The position numbers and the translations under genes were made by a program. This document shows positions 33,888 to 43,243 of a stretch of DNA of 64,000 nucleotides, piece after piece; within the stretch, counting starts at the first letter, position 1; each line of letters starts with the position of its first letter. This stretch comes from Mesorhizobium kowhaii (GTDB lineage: Bacteria; Pseudomonadota; Alphaproteobacteria; Rhizobiales; Rhizobiaceae): assembly GCF_003253745.1 (NCBI RefSeq), contig NZ_MZXV01000032.1, forward strand, positions 682,001-746,000, read 5' to 3'. Under the pieces are notes generated by a model. It saw only the letters and a list, made by a program, of their open reading frames with translations, ran no database searches and was not told where the DNA came from.

Positions 33888-35654
33888 TCATTGCACGACA
33901 CCGGCCTTGCGGAGCCCGTCCACCACGAGTTCGAAATCGGCAGGGTTCTTGTAGGGCAAGACTTTGCGACGGTATTCCAGCGAATAGTCGGGATTGACGC
34001 GAAGCACCTCCTGCCATGCCGCGCGGGCCTCGGCGAAACGGCCCAGATGGCCGTAGCTGGCGGCCAGAAGCGCGCGCGAGACGTCGGTAACAGCGTTGCG
34101 AGCCAGCCGTTGCATCAAGAGGCCAACGGCCTCTTCGTATCTTCCCAGTTGAAACAAGGCCAAAGCCTGGAAGTGCAGAAGCACATCCGGAAAGTACGGA
34201 TTCAAGGTCTTCCCCCGGGCGAAACTCTCGAGGGCCTCCTCAGGTCTGCCCGAATAGTACAGCGCCTCGCCGAGGATCACGTGCCCTTCGGCGAAGTTCG
34301 GATTGAGGGCGATCGCGCGCTCGGCCTCGCCGATGGCCCCATCGTGCCGTCGTGTGTACAGCTTGGCTATAGCCAGCGCCCAGTGCGCCCAGGGATCGCT
34401 GTCATCCAGCGTTACCGCTCGCGTTGCGACCTCTTCCGCTTGCGCCATCGATTCCGGCGGCGAGGCACTCCACCTGTTCAGGTAATCGAGTCCGTGCGTG
34501 AGGGCGAGGAAAGCGTGGGCCGAGGCAAACTTCGGGTCCAGTTCGATGGCACGTTGCAAGAGGTCGCGGGCTGCGAGGTTCGTCTCCTTCGTCAGCCGGT
34601 GCCACAGCTCCCGGCCCCGCAGGAAACAGTCATACGCCTCCGCGTTGCGCGGGTGCTCGGGCGCCAGCCGCTGACGGTCACCCTCCGTCAGATTGAGCGC
34701 CAGCGCAGCGACGATCTGCTGCGTCACGTCGTCTTGCACGGCGAATATGTCGGTCAGGTCGCGATCGAACCGCTCCGCCCAAAGATGGCCGCCCGAGGTT
34801 GCATCGATGAGCTGCGCGGTGATGCGCACCCTGTTCCCCGACTTGCGTACGCTGCCCTCAAGGACATGCCGCACGCCGAGCTTCGTGCCCACCTCCTGCA
34901 CATGGACGTTCTGGCCCTTGAAGGTGAACGACGAATTGCGTGCGATGACGAAGAGTTGCGACAGTTTGGACAGCGCCGTGATGATGTCTTCGGAGATGCC
35001 GTCGGCGAAGTAGTCCTGTTCGACGTCACCGCTCATGTTGGCGAACGGCAGGACGGCTATCGACAGCTTCGGCGGCGCTGCCGGCCGGCTCGTCGCGGTT
35101 TCCGAGGTCGCGGCCGCCTTGGTCCCGGCGCTGCCGACTTGCAGCGAATAGACCCGGATCGGCTCGGCGATGTTCTTGAGCTGCGTGCTGCCGAGATCGC
35201 TGACCGAGAGGTCGAGCCTCGCCTTGACCTGGCGATAGGCATCCTCGGACAGGCAGATGGCGCCGGGCGCCGCGACGCCCTCCAAACGCGAGGCGATGTT
35301 GACGCCGTCGCCCATCAGGTCGCCGTCGCTTTCTTCGACCACATCGCCCAGATGGATGCCGATCCTGAACTCGATGCGGCGGTCCTGCGGCACGCCGGCA
35401 TTGCGCTCAACCATACCATTCTGAACCTCAACGGCGCAGCGCACGGCATCCACCACACTGCGGAACTCAACCAGCGCCCCATCCCCGGTGCGCTTGATCA
35501 CCCGTCCGTTGTGCACGGCGATGGTCGGATCGATCAGGTCGCTGCGCAGGGCCCGCAACCTCGCCAAAGTAAGATCTTCGTCCGCGCTCGCGAGCCGGCT
35601 GTATCCGACCACATCCGCAGCCAGGATCGCGGCCAGCTTACGATTCTCGCTCAT
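33888..35654 (-). CDS. Class III cyclase with TolB-like and TPR regions
   Basis: A 588-residue protein with the same layout as the 4651-6528 cyclase. Residues about 5-170: cyclase domain with AADVVGYSRLASADE, IKRTGDGALVEFRS and LMGDGVNIASRLEG. Residues about 195-310: TolB/FlgO-like, starting LSIAVLPFANMSGDVEQDYF; remainder: TPR repeats (EAYDCFLRGRELWHRL onward). ATG 35654 is preceded by AGGAG. It is divergent from the large cyclase at 35883, with 228 bp between them, which may hold a shared promoter region. Probably makes cAMP or cGMP in response to something bound by the TPR part (inference). Confidence 0.9.
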   Translation of the reverse strand: MSENRKLAAILAADVVGYSRLASADEDLTLARLRALRSDLIDPTIAVHNGRVIKRTGDGALVEFRSVVDAVRCAVEVQNGMVERNAGVPQDRRIEFRIGIHLGDVVEESDGDLMGDGVNIASRLEGVAAPGAICLSEDAYRQVKARLDLSVSDLGSTQLKNIAEPIRVYSLQVGSAGTKAAATSETATSRPAAPPKLSIAVLPFANMSGDVEQDYFADGISEDIITALSKLSQLFVIARNSSFTFKGQNVHVQEVGTKLGVRHVLEGSVRKSGNRVRITAQLIDATSGGHLWAERFDRDLTDIFAVQDDVTQQIVAALALNLTEGDRQRLAPEHPRNAEAYDCFLRGRELWHRLTKETNLAARDLLQRAIELDPKFASAHAFLALTHGLDYLNRWSASPPESMAQAEEVATRAVTLDDSDPWAHWALAIAKLYTRRHDGAIGEAERAIALNPNFAEGHVILGEALYYSGRPEEALESFARGKTLNPYFPDVLLHFQALALFQLGRYEEAVGLLMQRLARNAVTDVSRALLAASYGHLGRFAEARAAWQEVLRVNPDYSLEYRRKVLPYKNPADFELVVDGLRKAGVVQ

Positions 35655-35882
35655 CGGTCCGTCTCCTCGTCCCTACGATAGCAGGAAGACGGGGGGTACG
35701 AGGGAACTTTCGCAAACGACGGCCACGCAGCCGCCCGAACGACAGGACTCACACTGATCGCTCGATGCCCATCTGCGCTGCCGCTTGCTGGTCGACGGCT
35801 ATCGGTTCATTCTTGTGAATACCCTGGCCGTGAAGTGCGTATCGAGATCACGCCGTCACGGCCCCTAGTGAGGTCTTGTTCG

Positions 35883-38800
35883 ATGGACTGCTCGGGCTGC
35901 GGTTTGGAGGTTGAGAGCGGATACGCTTTCTGTCCGAGGTGTGGCAGGCGCCAGCCCGTGACATGCGCCAGTTGCGGCTACCCCTGCGCACCTGATTTCG
36001 AGTTCTGTCCGAAATGTGGGGCAAGCCTCGGTGCGCCCGCAAAAGCCGTCGAACAGCCTGCTCCGACACCAAGCCGGACCATTGTGCCGCCTTCTCGAAC
36101 TCCGTCGCTGCTTGCGAACATCGAAAGCGAAGATGGGCTGCATCCGGTCTCTGACGCCGATCGCCGGACTGTGACGGTCCTGTTTGCTGACCTTTGCGGC
36201 TTCACGACACTCAGCGAGCAGCTCGACCCCGAGGTCATGCAAGCGCTGCAGAACGAACTGTTCAAGGAATTGACGGCGGCCGTGCGAAACTTTGGTGGTT
36301 TCGTCGACAAGTTCATCGGCGATGCACTGCTCGCTCTGTTCGGTGCGCCGGTCGCGCATGAGGACGATCCGGAACGTGCGCTTCGCGCCGCTCTCGACAT
36401 GATCGCCCGGACGGCGCGGCTCGGCGAAAGCGCGCCGCCCTCCGGCTCGCCTCTGTTACTCCACATCGGCATAAACACTGGTCCGGTCGTCACTGGCGGA
36501 TTGGGCATCGGCACCGCCAAATCCTATTCGGTGACCGGCGACACAGTGAATACGGCGCAACGCCTGCAATCGCTGGCCGCACCGGGTGAGGTGCTGGTAG
36601 GCGAGCTCACTCACAGGCTGACCCGGCATGCCTTCTCTTACGAGTCGCTGGGTGATGTCGTGCTTCGCGGCAAGGCTGGCAGTGTGCTCGTCCATCGGCT
36701 GGATGCACCGCTTGCGGCGCCGCGTGCAGCGCGTGGGCTCGAGGCGCTCGGCCTCAGCGCGCCGATGATAGGTCGTGATGCGGAGCTCCAGAGAATGCTG
36801 GCGAGCCTTGACCAGGCGTGCGGCGGCTCGGCCCAACTTGTCCGCCTCGTCGGAGAAGCCGGTATCGGGAAATCGCGGCTGGTGAAGGAGTTCGTCGCCC
36901 GCGTCGGCGACGAGGATCGTTTTCGCAACGTCGCCGTGCGGCAGGCAACGTGCTCACCGCTGGGCGAACAATCATTTGGCGCCTTGGGCGCAGTGGTGCG
37001 CAGCGCTGCCGGGATGATGCAAAACGACAATGGGGACGAAATGCGGGGGAAGCTCGCAGGCTTGCTTACCGATCTCGGCCTGCAGGGCGAGGAGGCGAAG
37101 CGGCTGATGCCCTTGCTCTACCATGTGCTTGGCCTTGGCGACCCCAATGCCACCTTGCAGCATGTCGAGCCCGAGCAGCTGCGGCGGCAAATTCTCTACG
37201 CAGTCCGGACAATCATCGAACGGCGGCTTGCGTTGTCGCCGCTGTTGATTGTCGTCGAAGACCTGCACTGGGCTGACGCCGTGTCGCTCGAGGCACTGCG
37301 TTTCGTGATGGACAGGTTGGAACGCACGCGGTTGATGTTGCTGGTCACGCATCGTCCGGCGCCGGACAACGACCAGCTCGACTCAAGTCGGGTCAGCCAC
37401 ACAGCGCTCAGGCTTTCGCCGCTCAACAGTGACGACGGACGCAGCCTGCTGGCGGCGCTTTTCGGCGAGAGCTGGGTAAACTCCGCAGGAAGGCTTGTCG
37501 ACCAGATCCTCGAGCGCGCGGGCGGCAACCCCCTTTTTGTAGAGGAGATCGTTCGCGGCCTTATCGATCGCGGTGTACTGATGCGCGAGGGCCAGCGATG
37601 GCGGACTGTGGCAGGCGAAGTCGCAACCGGCATTCCCGCCACTATCCAGGCAATGTTGCTTGCTCGCGTCGACCGGCTGCCCCAAGAGGTGCGCCGGTTG
37701 GCCCAGGAAGCCGCGGTAATCGGCCCGCGCTTCGATGCCACACTTCTGAAAACCGTGACAGCCGACCCCGGCCGGCTAGAAGCCGGCTGCGAACTGCTTT
37801 GCGATGCGGAAATCATCGAGGAAGTTGCCGGATCAGGCTCGGTCTCGTCGCAAAGCTACCGCTTTACGCAAACATTGCTGCAGGACGTGATCTACCAGAA
37901 TCTGCTCCTGCAACGCCGGACCGACATCCACGGGCGGGTCGGTGCTGCCTTGGAGCAACTGTGCGGCGACAAGCCGGAACGGCTCGAGGATTTGACCGTG
38001 CTCGGTCATCATTTCGCACTGAGCGCCGAGCGGGAGAGGGGCGCACATTACCTGCAGGCGGCGGGCGATCGCGCTCGCATGATATACGCCAACGACGACG
38101 CCCTTCGTTTCTACGAGCGAGCCCTGACTGCGTTGGACGCGATCGGGCAAACACCGCTCAAACTGGCAATTGCAGAACGCATTGCCGATTTGAGCGGCCC
38201 GGTAGGCCGCCGCGAGATCGCGCACCACCACTACGAGACGGTGTTGCAGGCATACCGCGAGTCAGCCGATCGTGTCGCTTCGGCGCGCGTTTTGCGTAAG
38301 ATCGGTCGGCTGCTCTGGGACGTCGGCAAGCGGGACGACGCGGAATCCCGCTATGCTGAAGCGGCAGCGCTCCTCGATGGAGCGGATGCCCCGATCGAGC
38401 AGGCGCATCTGTGGCAAGAACGTGGCCGACAGGCGTTCCGTAGCGGAGACAACGCTCTCGCGGCAAAATGGGCGGACGCGGCGCTGGATTGCGTACGCAC
38501 TCTGACAACGGAGCATGTCTCCGAGGTAGGGCGTGATGCCACTCTTGTGACCGCCGAGGCACTTAATACCAAGGCTGTTGCGCTGGCCCGCCTTGGGCGA
38601 AACCGTGAAGCCGTGCGAGAGGTTGAGCGAAGCATTGAATTGGCCGAAGCCGCCGGTCTACTGGGCGCGGCCTGCCGCGGCTACACCAATCTCGGCGTGC
38701 TTTACACGACCATCGATCCGGCAAAGGCGATGGAGGTCTGTCGGCGCGGTCTTGAAGTGGCGCGCCATATTGGTGATTTGGGTTTCCAGGCGCGCCTTCT

Positions 38801-39182
38801 CGCCAATCTGGCGGTCGCTTGTTGTACTTTCACGGATCGCTGTCCAACGGAGGGCGTGCCTGCTGCCGAGAAGGCCATCGAGATCGACCGGGCGCTCGAC
38901 CAGCGCGAGCACCTGCCGGTGCCGTTGATCGTGCTTGGGCAGATCCATCAGTGCAACGGCCGTCCGGAACTGGCGGTTGGCTTGTTCCACGAAGCACTGG
39001 ACGTAGCCCGCGAAACAGGCGAACCCCAACTGCTGTTTCCGTGCTATGATGGTCTTGCAACGCTTAATCTCGACCTCGACAATCTGGCCGAGGCCGAACG
39101 CTACTTTTCCCTGGCGCAGGGTATATGCGCCCAGCACGGGCTCGACCCGGAAGCGCTTGTGGTGCTGCCTTTTCTCGACTAG
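35883..39182 (+). CDS. Zinc-ribbon/class III cyclase/AAA ATPase/TPR regulatory protein
   Basis: A 1099-residue multidomain protein. Residues about 1-55: two zinc ribbons (CSGCG...CPRCG and CASCG...CPKCG). Residues about 100-270: class III cyclase with TVLFADLCGFTTLSEQ, KFIGDALLALFGAP and YSVTGDTVNTAQRLQ. Residues about 300-480: AAA/STAND-type ATPase with Walker A LVGEAGIGKSRLVKEF and Walker B LLIVVEDLHWADA. The rest is TPR-like helical repeat. ATG 35883 is preceded by GAGG; a GTG at 35835 is the longer option. The layout matches large cyclase-ATPase signalling proteins (LuxR/AfsR-like sensors without a DNA-binding domain). Divergent from the cyclase at 35654. Confidence 0.9.
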   Translation: MDCSGCGLEVESGYAFCPRCGRRQPVTCASCGYPCAPDFEFCPKCGASLGAPAKAVEQPAPTPSRTIVPPSRTPSLLANIESEDGLHPVSDADRRTVTVLFADLCGFTTLSEQLDPEVMQALQNELFKELTAAVRNFGGFVDKFIGDALLALFGAPVAHEDDPERALRAALDMIARTARLGESAPPSGSPLLLHIGINTGPVVTGGLGIGTAKSYSVTGDTVNTAQRLQSLAAPGEVLVGELTHRLTRHAFSYESLGDVVLRGKAGSVLVHRLDAPLAAPRAARGLEALGLSAPMIGRDAELQRMLASLDQACGGSAQLVRLVGEAGIGKSRLVKEFVARVGDEDRFRNVAVRQATCSPLGEQSFGALGAVVRSAAGMMQNDNGDEMRGKLAGLLTDLGLQGEEAKRLMPLLYHVLGLGDPNATLQHVEPEQLRRQILYAVRTIIERRLALSPLLIVVEDLHWADAVSLEALRFVMDRLERTRLMLLVTHRPAPDNDQLDSSRVSHTALRLSPLNSDDGRSLLAALFGESWVNSAGRLVDQILERAGGNPLFVEEIVRGLIDRGVLMREGQRWRTVAGEVATGIPATIQAMLLARVDRLPQEVRRLAQEAAVIGPRFDATLLKTVTADPGRLEAGCELLCDAEIIEEVAGSGSVSSQSYRFTQTLLQDVIYQNLLLQRRTDIHGRVGAALEQLCGDKPERLEDLTVLGHHFALSAERERGAHYLQAAGDRARMIYANDDALRFYERALTALDAIGQTPLKLAIAERIADLSGPVGRREIAHHHYETVLQAYRESADRVASARVLRKIGRLLWDVGKRDDAESRYAEAAALLDGADAPIEQAHLWQERGRQAFRSGDNALAAKWADAALDCVRTLTTEHVSEVGRDATLVTAEALNTKAVALARLGRNREAVREVERSIELAEAAGLLGAACRGYTNLGVLYTTIDPAKAMEVCRRGLEVARHIGDLGFQARLLANLAVACCTFTDRCPTEGVPAAEKAIEIDRALDQREHLPVPLIVLGQIHQCNGRPELAVGLFHEALDVARETGEPQLLFPCYDGLATLNLDLDNLAEAERYFSLAQGICAQHGLDPEALVVLPFLD

Positions 39183-39201
39183 CCGGGGTGGGAGGTTGGA
39201 C

Positions 39202-39882
39202 ATGTCCGCGCATAGTGACTTGGTACCGCTTCAACCGGGCGACCGTGCGCCGAACTTGGTACTCGACGCCATTACCCAGGAAGGCAAGATCGCGCTTGAC
39301 GACTTTCGCGGACAAAAACCGGTGCTGGTCGGCCTGTTTCGAGGTCTGCATTGTGCGTTTTGCCGGCGCCATATCGCCGCCCAGGCGCGGCTTGATCCGG
39401 AGCTGCGCGAAAAGGGCGTGGAAAGCCTGACGGTGGTCAACACGCCGATCGAACGGGCGCGTCTCTATTTCCGCTACCACCCGATGCCGAATCTGCTTGC
39501 GGCCTCCGACCCTGAACGCGCTTCACATCGTGCTTTTGGACTGCCCAATCTCGAATTCACCCAAGACGAGACGAACTGGCCGTACAAGGTCTCGATGGCA
39601 GCGGCAAAGGATATGCGGGTCGACATGCCAGGCGAGTTGCCCGCTCCTATGGATCCTTTCGCGGCCAGCGAATTCCTCGACAAGAAGGACCATTACGAAC
39701 TGACCGAAGCCGACGAGCAGATGATGGCAACGGGACATGGACAACTGGTCGGTCAGTTCCTGCTGGACCGGCAGGGGATCGTGCGCTGGAGCTTCACCGA
39801 GGTTCCAGAGGGTGGACGATACATGTTTGGGGCGCCAAACCCGCAGGAGCTGATGTCAGCCGTGTACCAAGTCGCCCAATAG
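39202..39882 (+). CDS. Peroxiredoxin-like (AhpC/TSA) protein with CxxC motif
   Basis: A 226-residue protein of the thioredoxin-fold peroxiredoxin type: LQPGDRAPNLVLDAITQEGK starts the domain, and LFRGLHCAFCRRHIAAQA carries a C-x-x-C pair, the expected redox site, where typical peroxiredoxins have a single peroxidatic cysteine in a PxxxTxxC motif. It is thus closer to the AhpC/TSA-like or thioredoxin-like group than to classical peroxiredoxins. ATG 39202 follows GGGAGG. It lies 19 bp after the large cyclase gene, so they may be co-transcribed. Confidence 0.85.
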   Translation: MSAHSDLVPLQPGDRAPNLVLDAITQEGKIALDDFRGQKPVLVGLFRGLHCAFCRRHIAAQARLDPELREKGVESLTVVNTPIERARLYFRYHPMPNLLAASDPERASHRAFGLPNLEFTQDETNWPYKVSMAAAKDMRVDMPGELPAPMDPFAASEFLDKKDHYELTEADEQMMATGHGQLVGQFLLDRQGIVRWSFTEVPEGGRYMFGAPNPQELMSAVYQVAQ

Positions 39883-39895
39883 ACAAGTTCACCGT

Positions 39896-42811
39896 TCATT
39901 CGAGCACGGCCTCGACAGTGGCAACAAAGTCATCGAGCGAGCGGTCCCCGCGAATCTCGATGCGCGGAAGGTCGATGGGATCGCAATCGAGGCCCGCCGG
40001 CCCGTGTCTGCCGCCGAAGCCGATTCGATAGCCGCACTCCTTGGCCAGCCTGCCAAGCCGTCGGTCGGTGACAGAGAAGGGTGCCGCGAACGCCGTGGTT
40101 GGCCGACCGGTCCACCGTTCGATGAACATACGAGAGCGCAGGAGCTCGGCGGCCAGGTCAGAGCTCGACAGACCATCGATCGCGCGATGCGTCGCCAGAT
40201 GGCTTCCGAAGAACGCACCTTCGGCGGCGAGGCGTCGTACCGTCCCGGCGTCCATAAGCTGCGTCGGCGGACCGCTGACGGCGTCCCACCGTGCACTTTC
40301 ACCCACCAAGTCCGTCACCAGGAACACTTCCGCGGTCAGGTCGTTCGCGCGCAAGGTCGGCCAGGCATGGTCAGCAAAGTTCTGGAAGCCGTCATCGAAG
40401 GTGATGAGCACTGGGCGGCCAGCGAAAGGGTGACGGTTGGCGACGAACCATTCCAGCTGCTCGGACATAATCGCGTGAAAGCCATTGGCGCGCAGCCATG
40501 CCATCTGGCTGTCGAATGCGGCGGGCGTGAGCCGAAAACGGGCGAGCGCGGCCGGACCATCATCGGAGACGCTGTGATACATGAGGACAGGGATGCGCTG
40601 CCGCCGCTCGCTACGTGCGACGTCGCGGCGCAAGGCCCGCGCCCCACCCCAGATGATTTTTCGCGCGACCCCGATTTCGATGGGCGCGCGGATTGGCACA
40701 TGATCTATCATCGGTTCCGTCGCCACGTCGTCTGGTGACAGGCGGCGGAAGCGGTCTATGCGATAGAGCTCGGTCTGGATCGATTGCTCGAGGACGAGGC
40801 CTTCGGTCCCTGCCAGCGTCTCTGAGATCACTTGCGCACCGAATGTGTTCCAGTCGAAGCCCGTCCTTTCAACATTGTCACCCAGCACGAATGCGTGTGC
40901 GCTGATGAAACTGCCGCGAGGCGCCAACGCCTCAACGAATTTTTTGGCGATGCGCCGCAACTCGGCGAGATCATCCAGATAGTAGAGCACTTCCGAACAG
41001 ACGATCAGATCCATCTCACCCGGCAGCGTGTCCGCAGAGAAATCCAGTACGCCGAACTCAACATTCGGCTGATCGCTGCATCGCGCGCGCGCCCGCCCGA
41101 CGGCTACGGCGGAGATGTCAGTTGCGGTCAAATGACCCACTCGCGGCGCCAGCTGCCGCGTGAAGTGGCCCTCCGCGCAGGCCAGCTCAAGCGCCCGTCC
41201 GATGGGACCGGCAGGCAGAATTTCGAGCTGCCGCTCATATTTTTCCTGCTCATAGGGCGAACCGTAGCTCCAGGGATCCTGGGTCGCGAAATGGCGATTC
41301 CAGAACGACGTGCGATCATTGTCGTGCCTATCCGCGGCCGGTGCACGGCGCGGCGCTGCAAGAGGCTCCGTAGGTTCGGCGCTCGACCGAACCAGCCGCC
41401 GCGCTTGCGCGGCCAATCGCGCGAGTTTGCCGAAGTGGCTGTCCCGATCGGGCCGGCGTCCCGCTACGGTCAACAATGCCTGCGCGGCAAACATGTTTGA
41501 CTTGTCGGCACGTACAAGCCGCTCGGGGGACACGAAATTCAGGATCAGTTCAATCCAATGACGCCTTGTCACTTTCCCGAGGACGCCGAACTGCACGCGA
41601 GCCTCGATCTGGCCATCCATCATCAGATAGGCGTAAATTTGATCGATTCCTTGTGGAAGTTCGATCGAGGTCGGGTTGCGAGCGTCAACGCGAATTCCAA
41701 GTGTCCGCGCCAGCCTGCGCGGCGCGGCAAGATCGTCGACGTCGAGAAGCATTTGCTCAAGGTGATACTGGACGCGGCGACCCGCGACGGGATTGTCCCA
41801 GACCTTGCCGAGTTCGATGATCAACTCGGTGAGGGAGCCGCCGAACCTGTCCCACCTGGCAGCCAATTGCGCCGGCACCGATAGGCTTCCTGCCATGAGG
41901 CCATCGAAGGCCACCTTGGCGATCTCACGCGCCCACTTGCGTCCTGCCGGGAGCGCGCGCAGGGACTGCGGGTTGACCGAGCGCGAGCCGCTGCCGCAAT
42001 CCGACGCGGCGTTCCACAACGCGAACCACGCGAGTGCTTCGGAAGCGGTGCGGCCGTTCGCCTCGGTCGCTCCATTGGCGTGAGCCGATGCTGGGTGTTT
42101 GACCCTGGGATCAGCAGAAAAGCCGCGGGCGATCACGATTTCCGCATCTACCAGCATCTGCGCCGAATTGCGGGAGAGCGCGTTGGGGCTGGCCCGATAG
42201 AAAGCGAGCGGCTCGTCGACCATCACCCAATTTTTGCCCAGACGTGCGAGGCGCTGCCACAGATCCCAGTCCTCGCAGGTGCGCAGCGACACATCGAAAC
42301 CGCCCAACTCGACAATTGTCTCCCGGTCGACCAGCAGCGCGTGAGTGCGGATGGCACACTGGCGGGCGAATGTTTCGAAGGGCTGGATCGCAACCTCCGT
42401 TGAGATGCTCGACGGGGTGAATTCGCCATCGGGCATCACGCGCCGGGAACCGCAATAGGCGGCCACTGCATCGGGAGCGGTTTTCAGTGCGGCCAGCATT
42501 TTCGCAAGGAAGCTGGCATCCACCCAATCGTCCGCATCCAGAAACATGAGCCAGTGGCCGCGCGCTGTCGAAATCCCGCTGTTGCGCGCGCCGGCGGCGC
42601 TGTACGCGCAAGAGCTCAACGTCCGAAATCGGGCATCTTGCTCCACATAACCGGCGATGATCGCGGGGGTGCGGTCCGTGGAGGCGTCGTCGACGATGAT
42701 CGCCTCCCAATCCACTATTTCCTGATCGAGGAGGCAATCGAGTGCGCGCGCCAGCGTTACCGCCGCGTTGTGCGCAGGAATCACGATTGAAACCAAGGGA
42801 TTATGCGCCAC
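39896..42811 (-). CDS. Glycosyltransferase 2/NodS-like methyltransferase/NodB-like deacetylase fusion
   Basis: A 971-residue protein with three enzyme modules. Residues about 5-220: GT2 glycosyltransferase (VSIVIPAHNAAVTLARALDC, then LMFLDADDWVDASF as the DxD site). Residues about 505-705: SAM methyltransferase of the NodS type (DPWSYGSPYEQEKYERQLEI, then ALELACAEGHFTRQLAPRV). Residues about 740-970: NodB-like deacetylase (IPVLMYHSVSDDG, PVLITFDDGF, FFGSHLATHRAI). Residues 220-500 are unassigned. The fusion unites chain elongation, N-methylation and deacetylation functions known separately in Nod-factor synthesis, but no NodA or NodC is present, so the product may be a different N-modified glycan. 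Ends 13 bp from the convergent peroxiredoxin gene. Confidence 0.85.
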   Translation of the reverse strand: MAHNPLVSIVIPAHNAAVTLARALDCLLDQEIVDWEAIIVDDASTDRTPAIIAGYVEQDARFRTLSSCAYSAAGARNSGISTARGHWLMFLDADDWVDASFLAKMLAALKTAPDAVAAYCGSRRVMPDGEFTPSSISTEVAIQPFETFARQCAIRTHALLVDRETIVELGGFDVSLRTCEDWDLWQRLARLGKNWVMVDEPLAFYRASPNALSRNSAQMLVDAEIVIARGFSADPRVKHPASAHANGATEANGRTASEALAWFALWNAASDCGSGSRSVNPQSLRALPAGRKWAREIAKVAFDGLMAGSLSVPAQLAARWDRFGGSLTELIIELGKVWDNPVAGRRVQYHLEQMLLDVDDLAAPRRLARTLGIRVDARNPTSIELPQGIDQIYAYLMMDGQIEARVQFGVLGKVTRRHWIELILNFVSPERLVRADKSNMFAAQALLTVAGRRPDRDSHFGKLARLAAQARRLVRSSAEPTEPLAAPRRAPAADRHDNDRTSFWNRHFATQDPWSYGSPYEQEKYERQLEILPAGPIGRALELACAEGHFTRQLAPRVGHLTATDISAVAVGRARARCSDQPNVEFGVLDFSADTLPGEMDLIVCSEVLYYLDDLAELRRIAKKFVEALAPRGSFISAHAFVLGDNVERTGFDWNTFGAQVISETLAGTEGLVLEQSIQTELYRIDRFRRLSPDDVATEPMIDHVPIRAPIEIGVARKIIWGGARALRRDVARSERRQRIPVLMYHSVSDDGPAALARFRLTPAAFDSQMAWLRANGFHAIMSEQLEWFVANRHPFAGRPVLITFDDGFQNFADHAWPTLRANDLTAEVFLVTDLVGESARWDAVSGPPTQLMDAGTVRRLAAEGAFFGSHLATHRAIDGLSSSDLAAELLRSRMFIERWTGRPTTAFAAPFSVTDRRLGRLAKECGYRIGFGGRHGPAGLDCDPIDLPRIEIRGDRSLDDFVATVEAVLE

Positions 42812-43243
42812 GCCGTCTTACCCGCGCCTGGTTCGAAGCAAGGGTCCCGAAACAGTGCCGGCGATTTCCTGCCAAAGGAAACGGTCCTCGGGGACGCTGC
42901 GTCCAAACAGTCTCCTGCGACCGAGATACCAAAGCGGCTTCCATTTGCAAGCTTGTTTCAAATTCGACCTGACGCCAGTCCGCTCATGCTGGACGCAATG
43001 CGGCTGAATGGCCGCACATATAGAAGTAGAACCACGCCAAAACCCCTTCGGGCCAAAAGTGTTACCCATCCGGTATAAACCGTAACCTATGTGTCCGGGT
43101 CGGACACGACAAGGATGGCGCACCCGAGAAGACGAAGATGAGAACTCGTCCTGGACTATGCACGTCCCGATACAGCCTGCGAGGCCCGTGCCACGTAAGC
43201 GATCCAAGAGCAACGCCCGCGGGCTCTGAACGATCTCGCGACG
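42812..43243. other. Intergenic region upstream of the fusion gene
   Basis: About 430 bp with no convincing gene between the fusion gene and the large cyclase, both on the minus strand. It must hold the fusion gene's promoter. The only structure seen is the inverted repeat GTGTCCG-ggt-CGGACAC at 43091-43107, which could be an operator or a weak hairpin. Confidence 0.5.

Noticed and set aside
33831..35681. 616-residue plus-strand frame opposite the TolB-like cyclase
   Set aside because: Complementary shadow of a well-recognised cyclase; its product shows no domain.
42818..43213. 131-residue minus-strand frame upstream of the fusion gene
   Set aside because: Low-complexity, cysteine/arginine-rich product, no ribosome site, no domain; treated as non-coding.
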